Shown in pieces: positions 8,274 through 17,038 of a DNA stretch of 64,000 nt. The translations under genes and the position numbers were made by a program. The DNA is taken from positions 1 to 64,000 of the forward strand of contig JAQXGF010000133.1 of NCBI GenBank assembly GCA_029006155.1, in the 5' to 3' direction. Each line of letters begins with the position of its first letter. The first letter of the stretch is position 1. The notes beneath the pieces are model-generated. The model made no database searches, was not told the origin of the DNA, and saw only the letters and a program-made list of their open reading frames with translations. Origin of the DNA: Lachnospiraceae bacterium. Lineage in GTDB: Bacteria > Bacillota > Clostridia > Lachnospirales > Lachnospiraceae.

Positions 8274-8298
8274 AATATTATTTATGCTGTCTTTTCTT

Positions 8299-9177
8299 TT
8301 ATCTCTTCCGCGCATTCTTCAGCTCTTCGGCCAGCATCACATAATTCTCATAGCGTGACGCCGGTATCTTGCCTTCCGCGAGCGCTTCTTTTACCGCGCA
8401 GTCCGGCTCGCTGATGTGCATGCATCCCTGAAACCTGCAATATGGCTCATACGGGACAAACTCCGGAAAATACTGCCAGAGATCCTCATAGGCGATCCCC
8501 GTCAGATACAAGGAGCTAAAGCCCGGCGTGTCAAGAAAGTACGTATGAGGTCGCAGATAGATCAACTCGGTGTGGCGCGTCGTATGGCGGCCCCGCTCGA
8601 TCTTGCGGCTGATGTCGCCGACCTCCATCTGTACATGCGGCTGCAGCTGATTCGTCAGCGATGATTTTCCGACACCGGACGGACCGGCTACGACTGTCGT
8701 CTTGCCGTCGAGCAATCGCTGCACCTCCTCGATCCCCTCACCGTTTGCCGCGCTGATGAGCTGTACCGGATAGCTGTGCGCATACGTATCGCGCAGCAGC
8801 TCCTCCTCTTTTGTATCTACGAGATCCGTCTTATTGAAACAGATCACGACCGGAATCTTTTGCTGCTCCATCGAGATCAGAAAGCGGTCGAGCAGATTCA
8901 GGTTCGGCTTCGGGCTCGCCGCCGCAAAGACGACGAGTGCCTGATCTACATTTGCCACGGCCGGACGGATCAGCACATTTTTCCGCGGAAGAATCGCGTC
9001 GACGTTCCCGGCTGGCTTCTCCTCATCCTGCACCGGGGAAATCTCCACATTGTCCCCCGGAAGCGGCTTTATTTTTTCTTTTCGGAAGATCCCCTTGGCG
9101 CGGCACTCATAGACGATCCCGTCCTCGGCGTGCACATAGTAAAATCCTCCGATCCCTCTTATGATTTTCCCCTGCAT
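8299..9177 (-). CDS. rsgA: Small ribosomal subunit biogenesis GTPase RsgA
   Basis: A 292-residue circularly permuted GTPase acting late in 30S maturation. An N-terminal OB-fold is followed by G4 FNKTDLV, then G1 GPSGVGKSSLTNQL and G3 DTPGFSSL, the permuted order diagnostic of the family. A C-terminal zinc site follows (CRFQGCMHISEPDCAV). It starts 13 nt after the PASTA kinase and is the last gene before the terminator. Confidence 0.97.
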   Translation of the reverse strand: MQGKIIRGIGGFYYVHAEDGIVYECRAKGIFRKEKIKPLPGDNVEISPVQDEEKPAGNVDAILPRKNVLIRPAVANVDQALVVFAAASPKPNLNLLDRFLISMEQQKIPVVICFNKTDLVDTKEEELLRDTYAHSYPVQLISAANGEGIEEVQRLLDGKTTVVAGPSGVGKSSLTNQLQPHVQMEVGDISRKIERGRHTTRHTELIYLRPHTYFLDTPGFSSLYLTGIAYEDLWQYFPEFVPYEPYCRFQGCMHISEPDCAVKEALAEGKIPASRYENYVMLAEELKNARKR

Positions 9178-9190
9178 GTATCCCTCACGT

Positions 9191-11611
9191 TTAGTTATTT
9201 ACCTGCGAAAATACAATTCCCGGATACTCGATCTTGCTCGTGACATTGCCGGAGTCATCCAGCAGATAGACGTAAGCGGTACCGCTCGTCACACCGGACG
9301 CACCCTGAATCTGGAGCTTGTACGGGAAGGTCGTCTGTCCTTCGAAGATCGTGCTCTCCCCGCTTCCGTCCTGTACGAGTGTGATCCGGACGTTCTGTCC
9401 GTTGTAGCCTTCCGGCTCATTCAGGCTCGCATTGCATTTCCATACCGTACCGTCTCCATTGTCCGTCGTGACCGGATCAGAGGTCGTCGTGTCCTCGCCG
9501 TTCGGACCGCTGCTGATCACGAGCGTGACCGTCGAGCCACGTGCAATGTCCGTATTCGGATCGGCACTCTGGCTGATGACCAGTCCTTCCGCCACCTCGC
9601 TGCTCGGCTGATACTCATAGTTCGGTACCAGCTCCAGCATCTCCAGTGCCTCGGTCGCCCGGTCTTTCGTATAGCCGGTCAGCGACCAGAGCTGTACATA
9701 ATCGACCGGATCGGTCTCCGTCTGCGCACCTGCGCTGACATATAAGGTCACGGTATCGCCCGCCTTCACTTTCGCTCCGGCTGCCGGCGTCGTGGAAATG
9801 ACATGACCCGCTTCCACGCTGTCACTCGTCCTGGAATTATCGACCTCACACTTGAGCCCTTTCGTCAGAAGGAATGCCTGTGCCTGGCTCTGCTCGATAT
9901 TTGTCAGATCATCGAGCACCAACTCATCTCCCTCCGGTACCAGGTCATACTCGACCGCCGTACCACGCGCGACCATCTCACCCTTTTCCGGTGACTGGCT
10001 GCACACCTGTCCGGCCGAATATTTATCAGAATCTTTCTCGCCCTTCTTCGTCCCGGTCAGTCCATAGCTCTTTAAGAGCTTCTGCGCATCTGCCTCAGAC
10101 AGTCCGAGGATCTCCGGGACTGCGACGGACTTTCCGTTCGTCTCCGACTCCGATTCACTCTCTGTCTCCTGTTTCACCGGTGTGACGGTGTGGTTCTTCT
10201 TTCCAAACTTAAACAGTCCAAATGCATTTGCCACAAGCGCCAGAAAGACACATCCGATCACGACCGCCACTATGATGCCCCCGACCGTCACAGCCTTCTC
10301 CAGCTTCGGATTCAGGCCGACCTCTTTATCCGGATCCCGATCCTTAAAATGCAGATGCCGTCCCCCGGATGGCCGGTTCAGGTGAAACGATTCGTCCTCG
10401 ATCTTATAGTCGGCCGGATTATCGTAAGCGTCATAATATGGATCGTATCCGCTCTCCTGTTCTCCGTCTGAGGCATGATCCTCGCCCCAGCGATCCGCAT
10501 GTGCATCTCCGCCCGACGGAGACACTTCCTGATAGCCGCTTTTCTGATAGTAACTGCCCGGCTGATACGCCCGGCTCTGCTGATTCTGGGTACTGCCTGT
10601 CCCGTGAATATGAGCGGCAGCCCCCACATCCAGCGACTCATCGTACGCCGGCATACTGCGCTCGGCCTGCTGTGCCGCTGGAGCTGCGCCTGACTGCTGA
10701 TGTTCCGCATTGATCTGCTGCAGATCATTTTTGGAAATAATGATTGTCTTTGACATGTCGTCTGGCTGCTGCTGCGTCACAAAATCGCCGTCCGGATTGA
10801 CGAGCGACTCCCGCAGATCACGGATGACCTCCGCCATATTCGCATATCTCCGGTCCGGGCTCTTCTGTGTACACTTGAGCACGATCGCATTCGTGCTGTT
10901 CGGGATCTCCGGAATCAGCTCCTTTGGCCCCTTCAGATCCTCCTGCAGATGCTTCAGCGCGACCGCAACTGCGGTATCTCCGTCGAACGGTACATGTCCG
11001 GTCAGCATCTCATACATCGTGATGCCAAGTGAATAAATATCACTTTTCTGATCGCTGTAGCCGCCGCGCGACTGCTCCGGCGAGCTGTAATGCACGGAAC
11101 CCATCACGCTGGAATTGATCGTATTGCCGGAAGATGCACGCGCGATTCCGAAATCCGCCACCTTTACTTTTCCGTCTGTGGAAATGATGATATTCTGCGG
11201 CTTGATGTCCCGGTGGATGATGCCGTTGTTGTGCGCAGCCTCAAGTCCCGCCGAGATCTGCAATGCAATACTCGTCGCCTCGCGCACCGACAGCCGCCCC
11301 TTCATTTTGATATATTCCTTTAAGGTAATTCCCTCTACCAGCTCCATGACGATATAGTAAATCCCGGCTTCCTCACCGGTATCATAGATGTTTACGATAT
11401 TCGCATGTGCCAGCCCGGCTGCCGACTGCGCCTCCACACGGAATTTGGAGATGAACTCCCGGTCATCCCGAAATTCCTTCTTGAGCACCTTTACTGCGAC
11501 GAACCGGTTCAGCTTGTGATCCTTCGCTTTATATACATCCGCCATACCGCCGGAGCCGATTTTGGATATTATTTCATATCTGTTCTGTATAAACATTCCG
11601 ACTTTGAGCAT
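9191..11611 (-). CDS. prkC: PASTA-domain serine/threonine protein kinase (PrkC/StkP-type)
   Basis: A membrane receptor kinase of 806 residues that senses muropeptides or lipid II and controls growth, division and spore germination. The cytoplasmic kinase domain (about 1-270) has GSGGMADVYKA, the catalytic HRDIKPQN (about residue 135), DFGIA and SPEQ. An acidic, low-complexity linker follows, then one membrane helix near residue 455, then three PASTA repeats outside (starting near VPEILGLSEADA, LVLDDLTNIEQS and VQLWSLTGYTKD) and an Ig-like tail. The ATG at 11611 with GGGGAG five bases upstream is preferred over an earlier in-frame start. It is paired with the PP2C phosphatase 13 nt upstream, the standard kinase/phosphatase couple. 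Confidence 0.96.
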   Translation of the reverse strand: MLKVGMFIQNRYEIISKIGSGGMADVYKAKDHKLNRFVAVKVLKKEFRDDREFISKFRVEAQSAAGLAHANIVNIYDTGEEAGIYYIVMELVEGITLKEYIKMKGRLSVREATSIALQISAGLEAAHNNGIIHRDIKPQNIIISTDGKVKVADFGIARASSGNTINSSVMGSVHYSSPEQSRGGYSDQKSDIYSLGITMYEMLTGHVPFDGDTAVAVALKHLQEDLKGPKELIPEIPNSTNAIVLKCTQKSPDRRYANMAEVIRDLRESLVNPDGDFVTQQQPDDMSKTIIISKNDLQQINAEHQQSGAAPAAQQAERSMPAYDESLDVGAAAHIHGTGSTQNQQSRAYQPGSYYQKSGYQEVSPSGGDAHADRWGEDHASDGEQESGYDPYYDAYDNPADYKIEDESFHLNRPSGGRHLHFKDRDPDKEVGLNPKLEKAVTVGGIIVAVVIGCVFLALVANAFGLFKFGKKNHTVTPVKQETESESESETNGKSVAVPEILGLSEADAQKLLKSYGLTGTKKGEKDSDKYSAGQVCSQSPEKGEMVARGTAVEYDLVPEGDELVLDDLTNIEQSQAQAFLLTKGLKCEVDNSRTSDSVEAGHVISTTPAAGAKVKAGDTVTLYVSAGAQTETDPVDYVQLWSLTGYTKDRATEALEMLELVPNYEYQPSSEVAEGLVISQSADPNTDIARGSTVTLVISSGPNGEDTTTSDPVTTDNGDGTVWKCNASLNEPEGYNGQNVRITLVQDGSGESTIFEGQTTFPYKLQIQGASGVTSGTAYVYLLDDSGNVTSKIEYPGIVFSQVNN

Positions 11612-11624
11612 ATTCACTCCCCAT

Positions 11625-12350
11625 TTATTCGTATTCCGCAAGCACTACGGATATATTATCTTTTCCCCCGTTTTTGTTCGCCTCGGTCACAAGCCGTTCT
11701 GCAGCCTCTTTTAGTGAAGCGCTCTTTTTTACCAGCTGCAAAATGTCCTCGTCCTCTACCATATTCGTAAGACCGTCCGAACAAAGCAGCAGCTTGTCTC
11801 CCTTTTCCAGCTTCACATCAAAAAAATCGACCCGCACCGGCACATGTACACCGACGGCTCTCGTGATCACATTTCGATCCGGATGACTCTTCGCATCCTT
11901 GCGCTGAATCTCCCCCATCCGAACCATTTCTTCTACAAGTGAATGATCTCTTGTGATCTGTTCGATGCCCTGATCGATCAGATAGAGGCGGCTGTCACCG
12001 ACATTTGCCACATAGAGGTATCCGTCCATCACCGTCGCCGCCACAAGCGTCGTCCCCATACCCTCGTACTCTTTCGCAGATCTGGCTTTCTCCATCACCA
12101 GCTCATTTGCATGATGGATCGCCGAACTCAGAAGAGAGACCGGACGCTTTTCTTCTTTTTCATTTGTTATGTACTCGATCATGAGCTCTACCGTATAGCG
12201 TGACGCCAGATCACCGGCATTGTGTCCGCCCATCCCGTCCGCCACGATCAGCAGATTTTTCAGATTGCCGACCGGCTGTTCTGAGGCATAGACGTAATCC
12301 TGATTCATCGTTCGTCGCCTGCCGATATCCGTAATGCTATACGCCTTCAT
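11625..12350 (-). CDS. prpC: PP2C-family protein phosphatase (PrpC/Stp)
   Basis: A metal-dependent Ser/Thr phosphatase of about 241 residues that reverses the neighbouring PASTA kinase. Metal and phosphate-binding motifs are visible: TDIGRRRTMNQDYV near the N-terminus, LIVADGMGGHNAG, ANVGDSRLYL, LCSDGLTNM and GKDNISVVL. The frame opens earlier with an ATG overlapping the rlmN stop (12380), but family alignment favours MKAYSITDIG at 12350, preceded by AAGAAGG at short distance. Confidence 0.94.
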   Translation of the reverse strand: MKAYSITDIGRRRTMNQDYVYASEQPVGNLKNLLIVADGMGGHNAGDLASRYTVELMIEYITNEKEEKRPVSLLSSAIHHANELVMEKARSAKEYEGMGTTLVAATVMDGYLYVANVGDSRLYLIDQGIEQITRDHSLVEEMVRMGEIQRKDAKSHPDRNVITRAVGVHVPVRVDFFDVKLEKGDKLLLCSDGLTNMVEDEDILQLVKKSASLKEAAERLVTEANKNGGKDNISVVLAEYE

Positions 12351-12369
12351 ATCCTTCTTTTCCCTTCTT

Positions 12370-13407
12370 CTAATTTTCATCCATATAACTCTTTCTTAGC
12401 TGTCCACAGGCCCCGTTGATATCCCGGCCCATTTCTCTTCTAATAGTAACATTTATTCGGTTTTTTTCAAGTTTATTTTTGAACGCCTCGATCACCGCAC
12501 GGTTCGACTGTACATAGCTCCGCTCCTTGATCGGATTGACCGGAATCAGATTCACATGACAGTTGATATCACCGACGAGCGCCGAGAGCTCTCTTGCATC
12601 TTCCTCGGTATCATTGACGCCGCCTACCAGGCTGTACTCAAAGGTAATACGCCGTCCCGTCTGCTCGAAGTAATAGCGCGTGGCATCGAGCACCTCATGA
12701 ATGTCATATTTGTATGCGATCGGCATCAGTTCCTTACGCTTTTCCTGATTGGAAGCGTGTAAAGAGATCGCCAGGGTGATCTGCAGCTTCTCGTCTGCCA
12801 GTCGTCGGATGTTCTCCACAATGCCGCAGGTAGACACCGTAATATTGCGCTGGCTGATGTTGAGTCCGTGCTCATCCGTCAGAAGCCGGATAAATTTGAG
12901 CAGATTGTCATAATTGTCCAGCGGTTCACCGGTTCCCATTACCACGATGTTCGAAACGCGCTCGCCGGATACCTGCTGAATCCGGTAAATCTGATCGAGC
13001 ATCTCCGACGGCCGCAGATTCCGCGTGAGCCCGCCGAGGGTCGAAGCGCAGAAGCGGCATCCCATCCGGCAGCCGACCTGTGAAGAAATGCAGACAGAAT
13101 TGCCATGATGATAGCGCATCAGCACACTCTCGATCACGTTTCCGTCCGAAAGGCGGAACAGATATTTTTCCGTCCCGTCAATGCCGGAGACGAGCCGTTC
13201 GACGACCTCAAGAGAAGTATAAGTGGTGGTTTCTTTCAGCTTCTCGCGCAGCCCTTTCGAGAGATTGGTCATCTCATCCAGGTCAGCGGCGAGCTTTTCA
13301 TGCATCCACTGGTAGAGCTGTTTTGCCCGGAATGGCTTTTCTCCAAGAGAGGCCATGAACTGCTGCAGTTCCTCATAGTCCAGCGATTTGATATCCGTCT
13401 TCTCCAT
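12370..13407 (-). CDS. rlmN: Dual-specificity 23S rRNA/tRNA methyltransferase RlmN
   Basis: A 345-residue radical SAM enzyme that methylates C2 of A2503 in 23S rRNA and A37 in certain tRNAs. The 4Fe-4S/SAM motif is CRMGCRFCAST; upstream is SSQVGCRMG and downstream VVMGTGEPLDNYDN, SLHASN and the C-terminal catalytic cysteine region with INGACGQL. The start at 13407 follows AAGGAGAGGG; a longer frame lacks a ribosome site. Its first 35 nt overlap the end of rsmB, so translation is probably coupled. Confidence 0.97.
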   Translation of the reverse strand: MEKTDIKSLDYEELQQFMASLGEKPFRAKQLYQWMHEKLAADLDEMTNLSKGLREKLKETTTYTSLEVVERLVSGIDGTEKYLFRLSDGNVIESVLMRYHHGNSVCISSQVGCRMGCRFCASTLGGLTRNLRPSEMLDQIYRIQQVSGERVSNIVVMGTGEPLDNYDNLLKFIRLLTDEHGLNISQRNITVSTCGIVENIRRLADEKLQITLAISLHASNQEKRKELMPIAYKYDIHEVLDATRYYFEQTGRRITFEYSLVGGVNDTEEDARELSALVGDINCHVNLIPVNPIKERSYVQSNRAVIEAFKNKLEKNRINVTIRREMGRDINGACGQLRKSYMDEN

Positions 13408-14788
13408 ATCCCTCTCCTTGTACTTCTTCTGTCTCTTCCAGCCTGCGCAGCCTTGCGATGAAAAATCCGTCTGATTCATGGATGCCAGGCAACAGCTGAA
13501 TGTAGCCACCCTTCGTCGTCTTACTCTTTAGCGCATCGCAGATATACGGATCGATGCTCTCCAGACGGAACGGGTAATTTTCCAGAAACCACTTCAGATT
13601 GTACTGATTCTCATCTGCACCGATCGTGCAGGTGCTGTAGATCAGCACACCGCCCGGCTTCACGTAATCCTGTACGACGGAGAGGATCCTGCGCTGCAGA
13701 CGGATGATATCCTGCTGGCGCTGAACCGACATCTTATATTTGATGTCCTGCTTCTTTCCGATGACGCCAAGTCCGGAACACGGCACATCCGCGAGCACAA
13801 TATCCGCACTGCGGATCGACGCTTCGTCCACGACCGTCGCGTCTTTCACGACCGCCCGGATATTGATCGCATCGGTGCGCTCGATGTTTTCCTGCATGAG
13901 CTGCACCTTATACTCGGAAATATCCCGTGCTTCCACATACCCGCTGCCCATCAGCTTTTCCGCGATGTGGAGCGCTTTCCCACCCGGAGCAGCACAGACA
14001 TCGATGCAGTGCTCCCCCCAGTTTGGTGCGGCGATCTCCGCCACGAGCATGGAACTGATATCCTGTACCTGAATCCAGCCGTTCTTAAAAGCCGTTATGG
14101 CACGCATATAATTATAATCCGACAGGATCAGCGCATAGTCGAGGTACGGGTGCTGCCGCACCGTGATCCCATCCTGTGTCAGAGACGCGATGATCTCTTC
14201 TTTGGACGCTTTCTGCAAATTACAGCGCACGACCGTGCCCTTTTCCATATGCGAATCCAGGCAGATTTTCTCAGTCACCTCGTAGCCATATTGCTCTACC
14301 CATTTTTCCAGCATCCAGACTGGGAACGAATATTTCACCGACAGATAATGCAGCGGCTCCTTCGCCGGATCCGGGTAGCGTACCTGGCTCAAACGGCGCG
14401 CGGTACTGCGCAGCACGCCGTTTACAAATCCCTTGAGGTTGTAAAAGCCTTTGCGCTGCGCCAGCTTCACTGCCTCATTGCAGGCCGCCGAGTCCGGCAC
14501 ACTGTCCATATATTTCAGCTGATAGACCGACATCCGCAGAAGATTGCGGATCAGTGGCTTCATATTGTAGACCGGGACATTGGAAAACTGCTCGATGATG
14601 TAATCCAGCTGGATCATGTGTTCCAGCGTTCCCTCTACGACACGGGAGATAAATGCGCGGTCGCGTTTTTCCAGATACTGGTACTTCTCGAGCACCTCCC
14701 GCAGCACGATATGGCTGTAGGCTTCCTCTTCTGTGATCTCCTGAAGAATTTCCAGACAAATTTCTCTGATATTTACCGGTTTAGTCAC
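13373..14788 (-). CDS. rsmB: 16S rRNA (cytosine967-C5)-methyltransferase RsmB
   Basis: A 471-residue RNA m5C methyltransferase: an N-terminal NusB-like RNA-binding domain (about 1-150) and a Rossmann methyltransferase domain with VCAAPGGKALHIAE (SAM site), LADVPCSGLGVIGK (PC catalytic cysteine) and STCT (second cysteine). The methylation site is known from E. coli RsmB. It overlaps the zinc peptidase upstream by 8 nt and rlmN downstream by 35 nt. Confidence 0.96.
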   Translation of the reverse strand: MTKPVNIREICLEILQEITEEEAYSHIVLREVLEKYQYLEKRDRAFISRVVEGTLEHMIQLDYIIEQFSNVPVYNMKPLIRNLLRMSVYQLKYMDSVPDSAACNEAVKLAQRKGFYNLKGFVNGVLRSTARRLSQVRYPDPAKEPLHYLSVKYSFPVWMLEKWVEQYGYEVTEKICLDSHMEKGTVVRCNLQKASKEEIIASLTQDGITVRQHPYLDYALILSDYNYMRAITAFKNGWIQVQDISSMLVAEIAAPNWGEHCIDVCAAPGGKALHIAEKLMGSGYVEARDISEYKVQLMQENIERTDAINIRAVVKDATVVDEASIRSADIVLADVPCSGLGVIGKKQDIKYKMSVQRQQDIIRLQRRILSVVQDYVKPGGVLIYSTCTIGADENQYNLKWFLENYPFRLESIDPYICDALKSKTTKGGYIQLLPGIHESDGFFIARLRRLEETEEVQGEGYGEDGYQIAGL

Positions 14789-15527
14789 GATCTCGTCTTC
14801 CTCCTGCCAGAATAATCAGACGCAGCAGCTGTAAAATCGACGATGCCAGCGCTGCCACATACGTCAGTGCCGCCGCCTGCAGCACTTTTTTGCCACCTGC
14901 CAGCTCCTCGGTCCCTAAGATGCCATCTGCCTCAAGCACTTTTAACGCGCGTGAGGATGCGTTGAACTCTACCGGCAGCGTCACGAGCTGAAAAAGCACG
15001 GCCAGAGAGAACAGAATGATGCCCGCCGTCAGAAGCGGCTGAATCGAAAAGATCAGCCCTGCAAAAAAGATCGGCCAGGAAAGCGAAGATCCAAAATTTG
15101 CCAGCGGCACCAGCGTACTGCGCAGCACCAGTGGTCCGTACTGCTTCTGGTCCTGAATCGCATGGCCACACTCATGTGCCGCCACACAGACCGCTGCGAT
15201 CGAGTTTGACCCATAGGTGCTGTCCGAAAGGCGCAGGGTCTTACTGCGCGGGTCATAGTGATCGGTCAGATTGCCCGCTACCCGCTGAATGGAGACATCA
15301 TAGATGCCTGCGTGGTGCAGTACACGCTCTGCCGCCATCGCTCCGGTCAGATTGCTCCGGCTGCGGATTTTGGCATAATGGTTAAATGTATTTTTTACAT
15401 TTGCCGATGCGATCAGAGAAAGTGCCAGACCGATCAGCACCAGAAGGTAGGTCCAGTCGAACATATAATAGCCGCTGCCATAGCCCCTTCCGTAAAAAGC
15501 GTTCATGTTTGATGCGAGTATATACAT
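14781..15527 (-). CDS. Membrane zinc metallopeptidase (YugP family)
   Basis: A 248-residue membrane protein with the gluzincin motif HECGHAIQ near residue 120 and about four hydrophobic segments, the first directly after the N-terminus and the others after the active site. It matches the neutral zinc metallopeptidase family typified by B. subtilis YugP, whose physiological substrate is poorly known. An AAAGGAG ribosome site precedes the ATG. It lies between fmt and rsmB in the housekeeping string, a placement seen in other Clostridia. Confidence 0.88.
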   Translation of the reverse strand: MYILASNMNAFYGRGYGSGYYMFDWTYLLVLIGLALSLIASANVKNTFNHYAKIRSRSNLTGAMAAERVLHHAGIYDVSIQRVAGNLTDHYDPRSKTLRLSDSTYGSNSIAAVCVAAHECGHAIQDQKQYGPLVLRSTLVPLANFGSSLSWPIFFAGLIFSIQPLLTAGIILFSLAVLFQLVTLPVEFNASSRALKVLEADGILGTEELAGGKKVLQAAALTYVAALASSILQLLRLIILAGGRRDRD

Positions 15528-15539
15528 AGAATCACTCCT

Positions 15540-16484
15540 TTATATCATCTCTCCGACTTCCATCGGATAGCCGCGCAGAAAAGCATCGACCGGCATGCGT
15601 TTCTTGCCCTCCGGCTGCAGCTCCTCCAGTGCGAGCACGCCATCGCCGGTCTGTACGAGCAGCTCCTGCTTTGTCACGCCGACAATCGTTCCTGGCACTG
15701 CCATCTCGTCGATTTCTTTTTTCGGATAGACCGAAGCCGCCCAGATCTTCAGCGTCTTTCCACGCCACGCCGTATAGGCACTTGGCCACGGATTCATGCC
15801 CCGGATCAGGCATTCGATCTGTGTCGCGCTCTTGTTCCAGTCGATACTGCCGGACTTTTTCGTAAGCATCTGCGCATATTCCGTCGTACTCTCTTCCGGC
15901 TGTTTTTCAAACTGTGCCGTGCCGTCCTCGAGTGCCTCCAGCGTCCGGATCAGCAATCTTGCGCCAACCTCACTCAGCTTATCAAACAGGCTTCCGCCGG
16001 TCTCTTTTTTATCTAAGGCCACTTCCTCCTTCAGAATCATGTCACCGGTATCGAGCCCCGTATCCATCCGCATTGTCGTCACGCCGCTTTTCTCATCACC
16101 GTTGATGACCGCCCACTGGATCGGCGCCGCCCCACGGTAGGCCGGAAGCAGGGACGCATGGACGTTGATGCAGCCATACTTTGGCAGCTCCAGAATCGCT
16201 TTTGGAATGATCTGTCCAAATGCCACCACAACAATCACGTCCGGTTCCAGATCCTTTAACACCTCGATCCACTGCTCCTCACGGATCTTCACCGGCTGAT
16301 ATACCGGAATCTCATGCTCCACCGCGACTTCTTTTACCGGCGTCATCTGGACTGCCTTTCCGCGTCCCTTTGGCTTGTCCGGCTGGGTAAAGACTGCGGA
16401 TACTTCATATCTGGAATCAATGAGCGCCTCTAACGTACCGACCGCAAAGTCCGGTGTGCCCATAAATACTACCTTTTTTATCAT
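15540..16484 (-). CDS. fmt: Methionyl-tRNA formyltransferase
   Basis: A 314-residue enzyme that transfers a formyl group from 10-formyl-THF to Met-tRNA(fMet). Motifs: VVFMGTPDFAV at the start, QPDKPKGRG, the catalytic region VVAFGQIIP, NVHASLLPAYRGAAPIQWA and DTGDMI. A C-terminal OB-like domain with RGMNPWPSAYT follows. The ATG at 16484 fits the AGGAG site; a GTG three codons upstream touches that site and is unlikely. It follows def by 32 nt. Confidence 0.97.
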   Translation of the reverse strand: MIKKVVFMGTPDFAVGTLEALIDSRYEVSAVFTQPDKPKGRGKAVQMTPVKEVAVEHEIPVYQPVKIREEQWIEVLKDLEPDVIVVVAFGQIIPKAILELPKYGCINVHASLLPAYRGAAPIQWAVINGDEKSGVTTMRMDTGLDTGDMILKEEVALDKKETGGSLFDKLSEVGARLLIRTLEALEDGTAQFEKQPEESTTEYAQMLTKKSGSIDWNKSATQIECLIRGMNPWPSAYTAWRGKTLKIWAASVYPKKEIDEMAVPGTIVGVTKQELLVQTGDGVLALEELQPEGKKRMPVDAFLRGYPMEVGEMI

Positions 16485-16516
16485 GTTTATCACTCCTGCC
16501 GTTTTCTCTCCTGATG

Positions 16517-17005
16517 CTACTCCTCGTCCTCAATCTCTTCCGGCTGATCGGATACATCGAACAGATTACCCTCCACACGGGTCACATACATGATACCGTC
16601 GAGATGGTCACACTCATGGCAGATCGCACGTGCCATCAGCTCCGTCCCCTCCAGCTCATATTCTTCCCCGTTTTCATCAGTCGCACGCACCTTTACGTAA
16701 TTTGGCCGGGTCACGATACCTGCCTGTCCCGGGAGGCTTAAGCAGCCTTCCTGCCCGGTCTGCTCACCGGATGTCTCGAGAATCTCCGGATTGATCATAA
16801 CGACCGGGCCTTCCCCAATATCGATGACCACGATTCTTTTTAAAATGCCGACCTGCGGAGCTGCGAGTCCGACCCCGTTCGCATCGTACATCGTATCGAG
16901 CATGTCGCGCACCAGCTCCCGCTCCCGGTCTGTGATCTCTTTGACCGGTCTGCATACCTTCTCTAACTTCTCGTCACCCATAATTCTGATCTGTCTTAAT
17001 GCCAT
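16517..17005 (-). CDS. def: Peptide deformylase
   Basis: A 162-residue metalloprotease removing the N-formyl group from new polypeptides. The three family motifs are present: GVGLAAPQVG, EGCLSLPG and HECDHLDG, supplying the Cys and two His metal ligands. The acidic tail (QPEEIEDEE) is an ordinary variation. An AGGAGG site lies ahead of the ATG. Adjacent to fmt, with which it forms a functional pair. Confidence 0.97.
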   Translation of the reverse strand: MALRQIRIMGDEKLEKVCRPVKEITDRERELVRDMLDTMYDANGVGLAAPQVGILKRIVVIDIGEGPVVMINPEILETSGEQTGQEGCLSLPGQAGIVTRPNYVKVRATDENGEEYELEGTELMARAICHECDHLDGIMYVTRVEGNLFDVSDQPEEIEDEE

Positions 17006-17038
17006 TTTATCATTCCTCCTGTTTGTTTCCTTTGTGTG

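Noticed and set aside
13373-13407. 35-nt overlap of rsmB and rlmN as a sequencing error
   Set aside because: Both proteins are complete with normal ends, and the rlmN start has a strong ribosome site, so the overlap is accepted.
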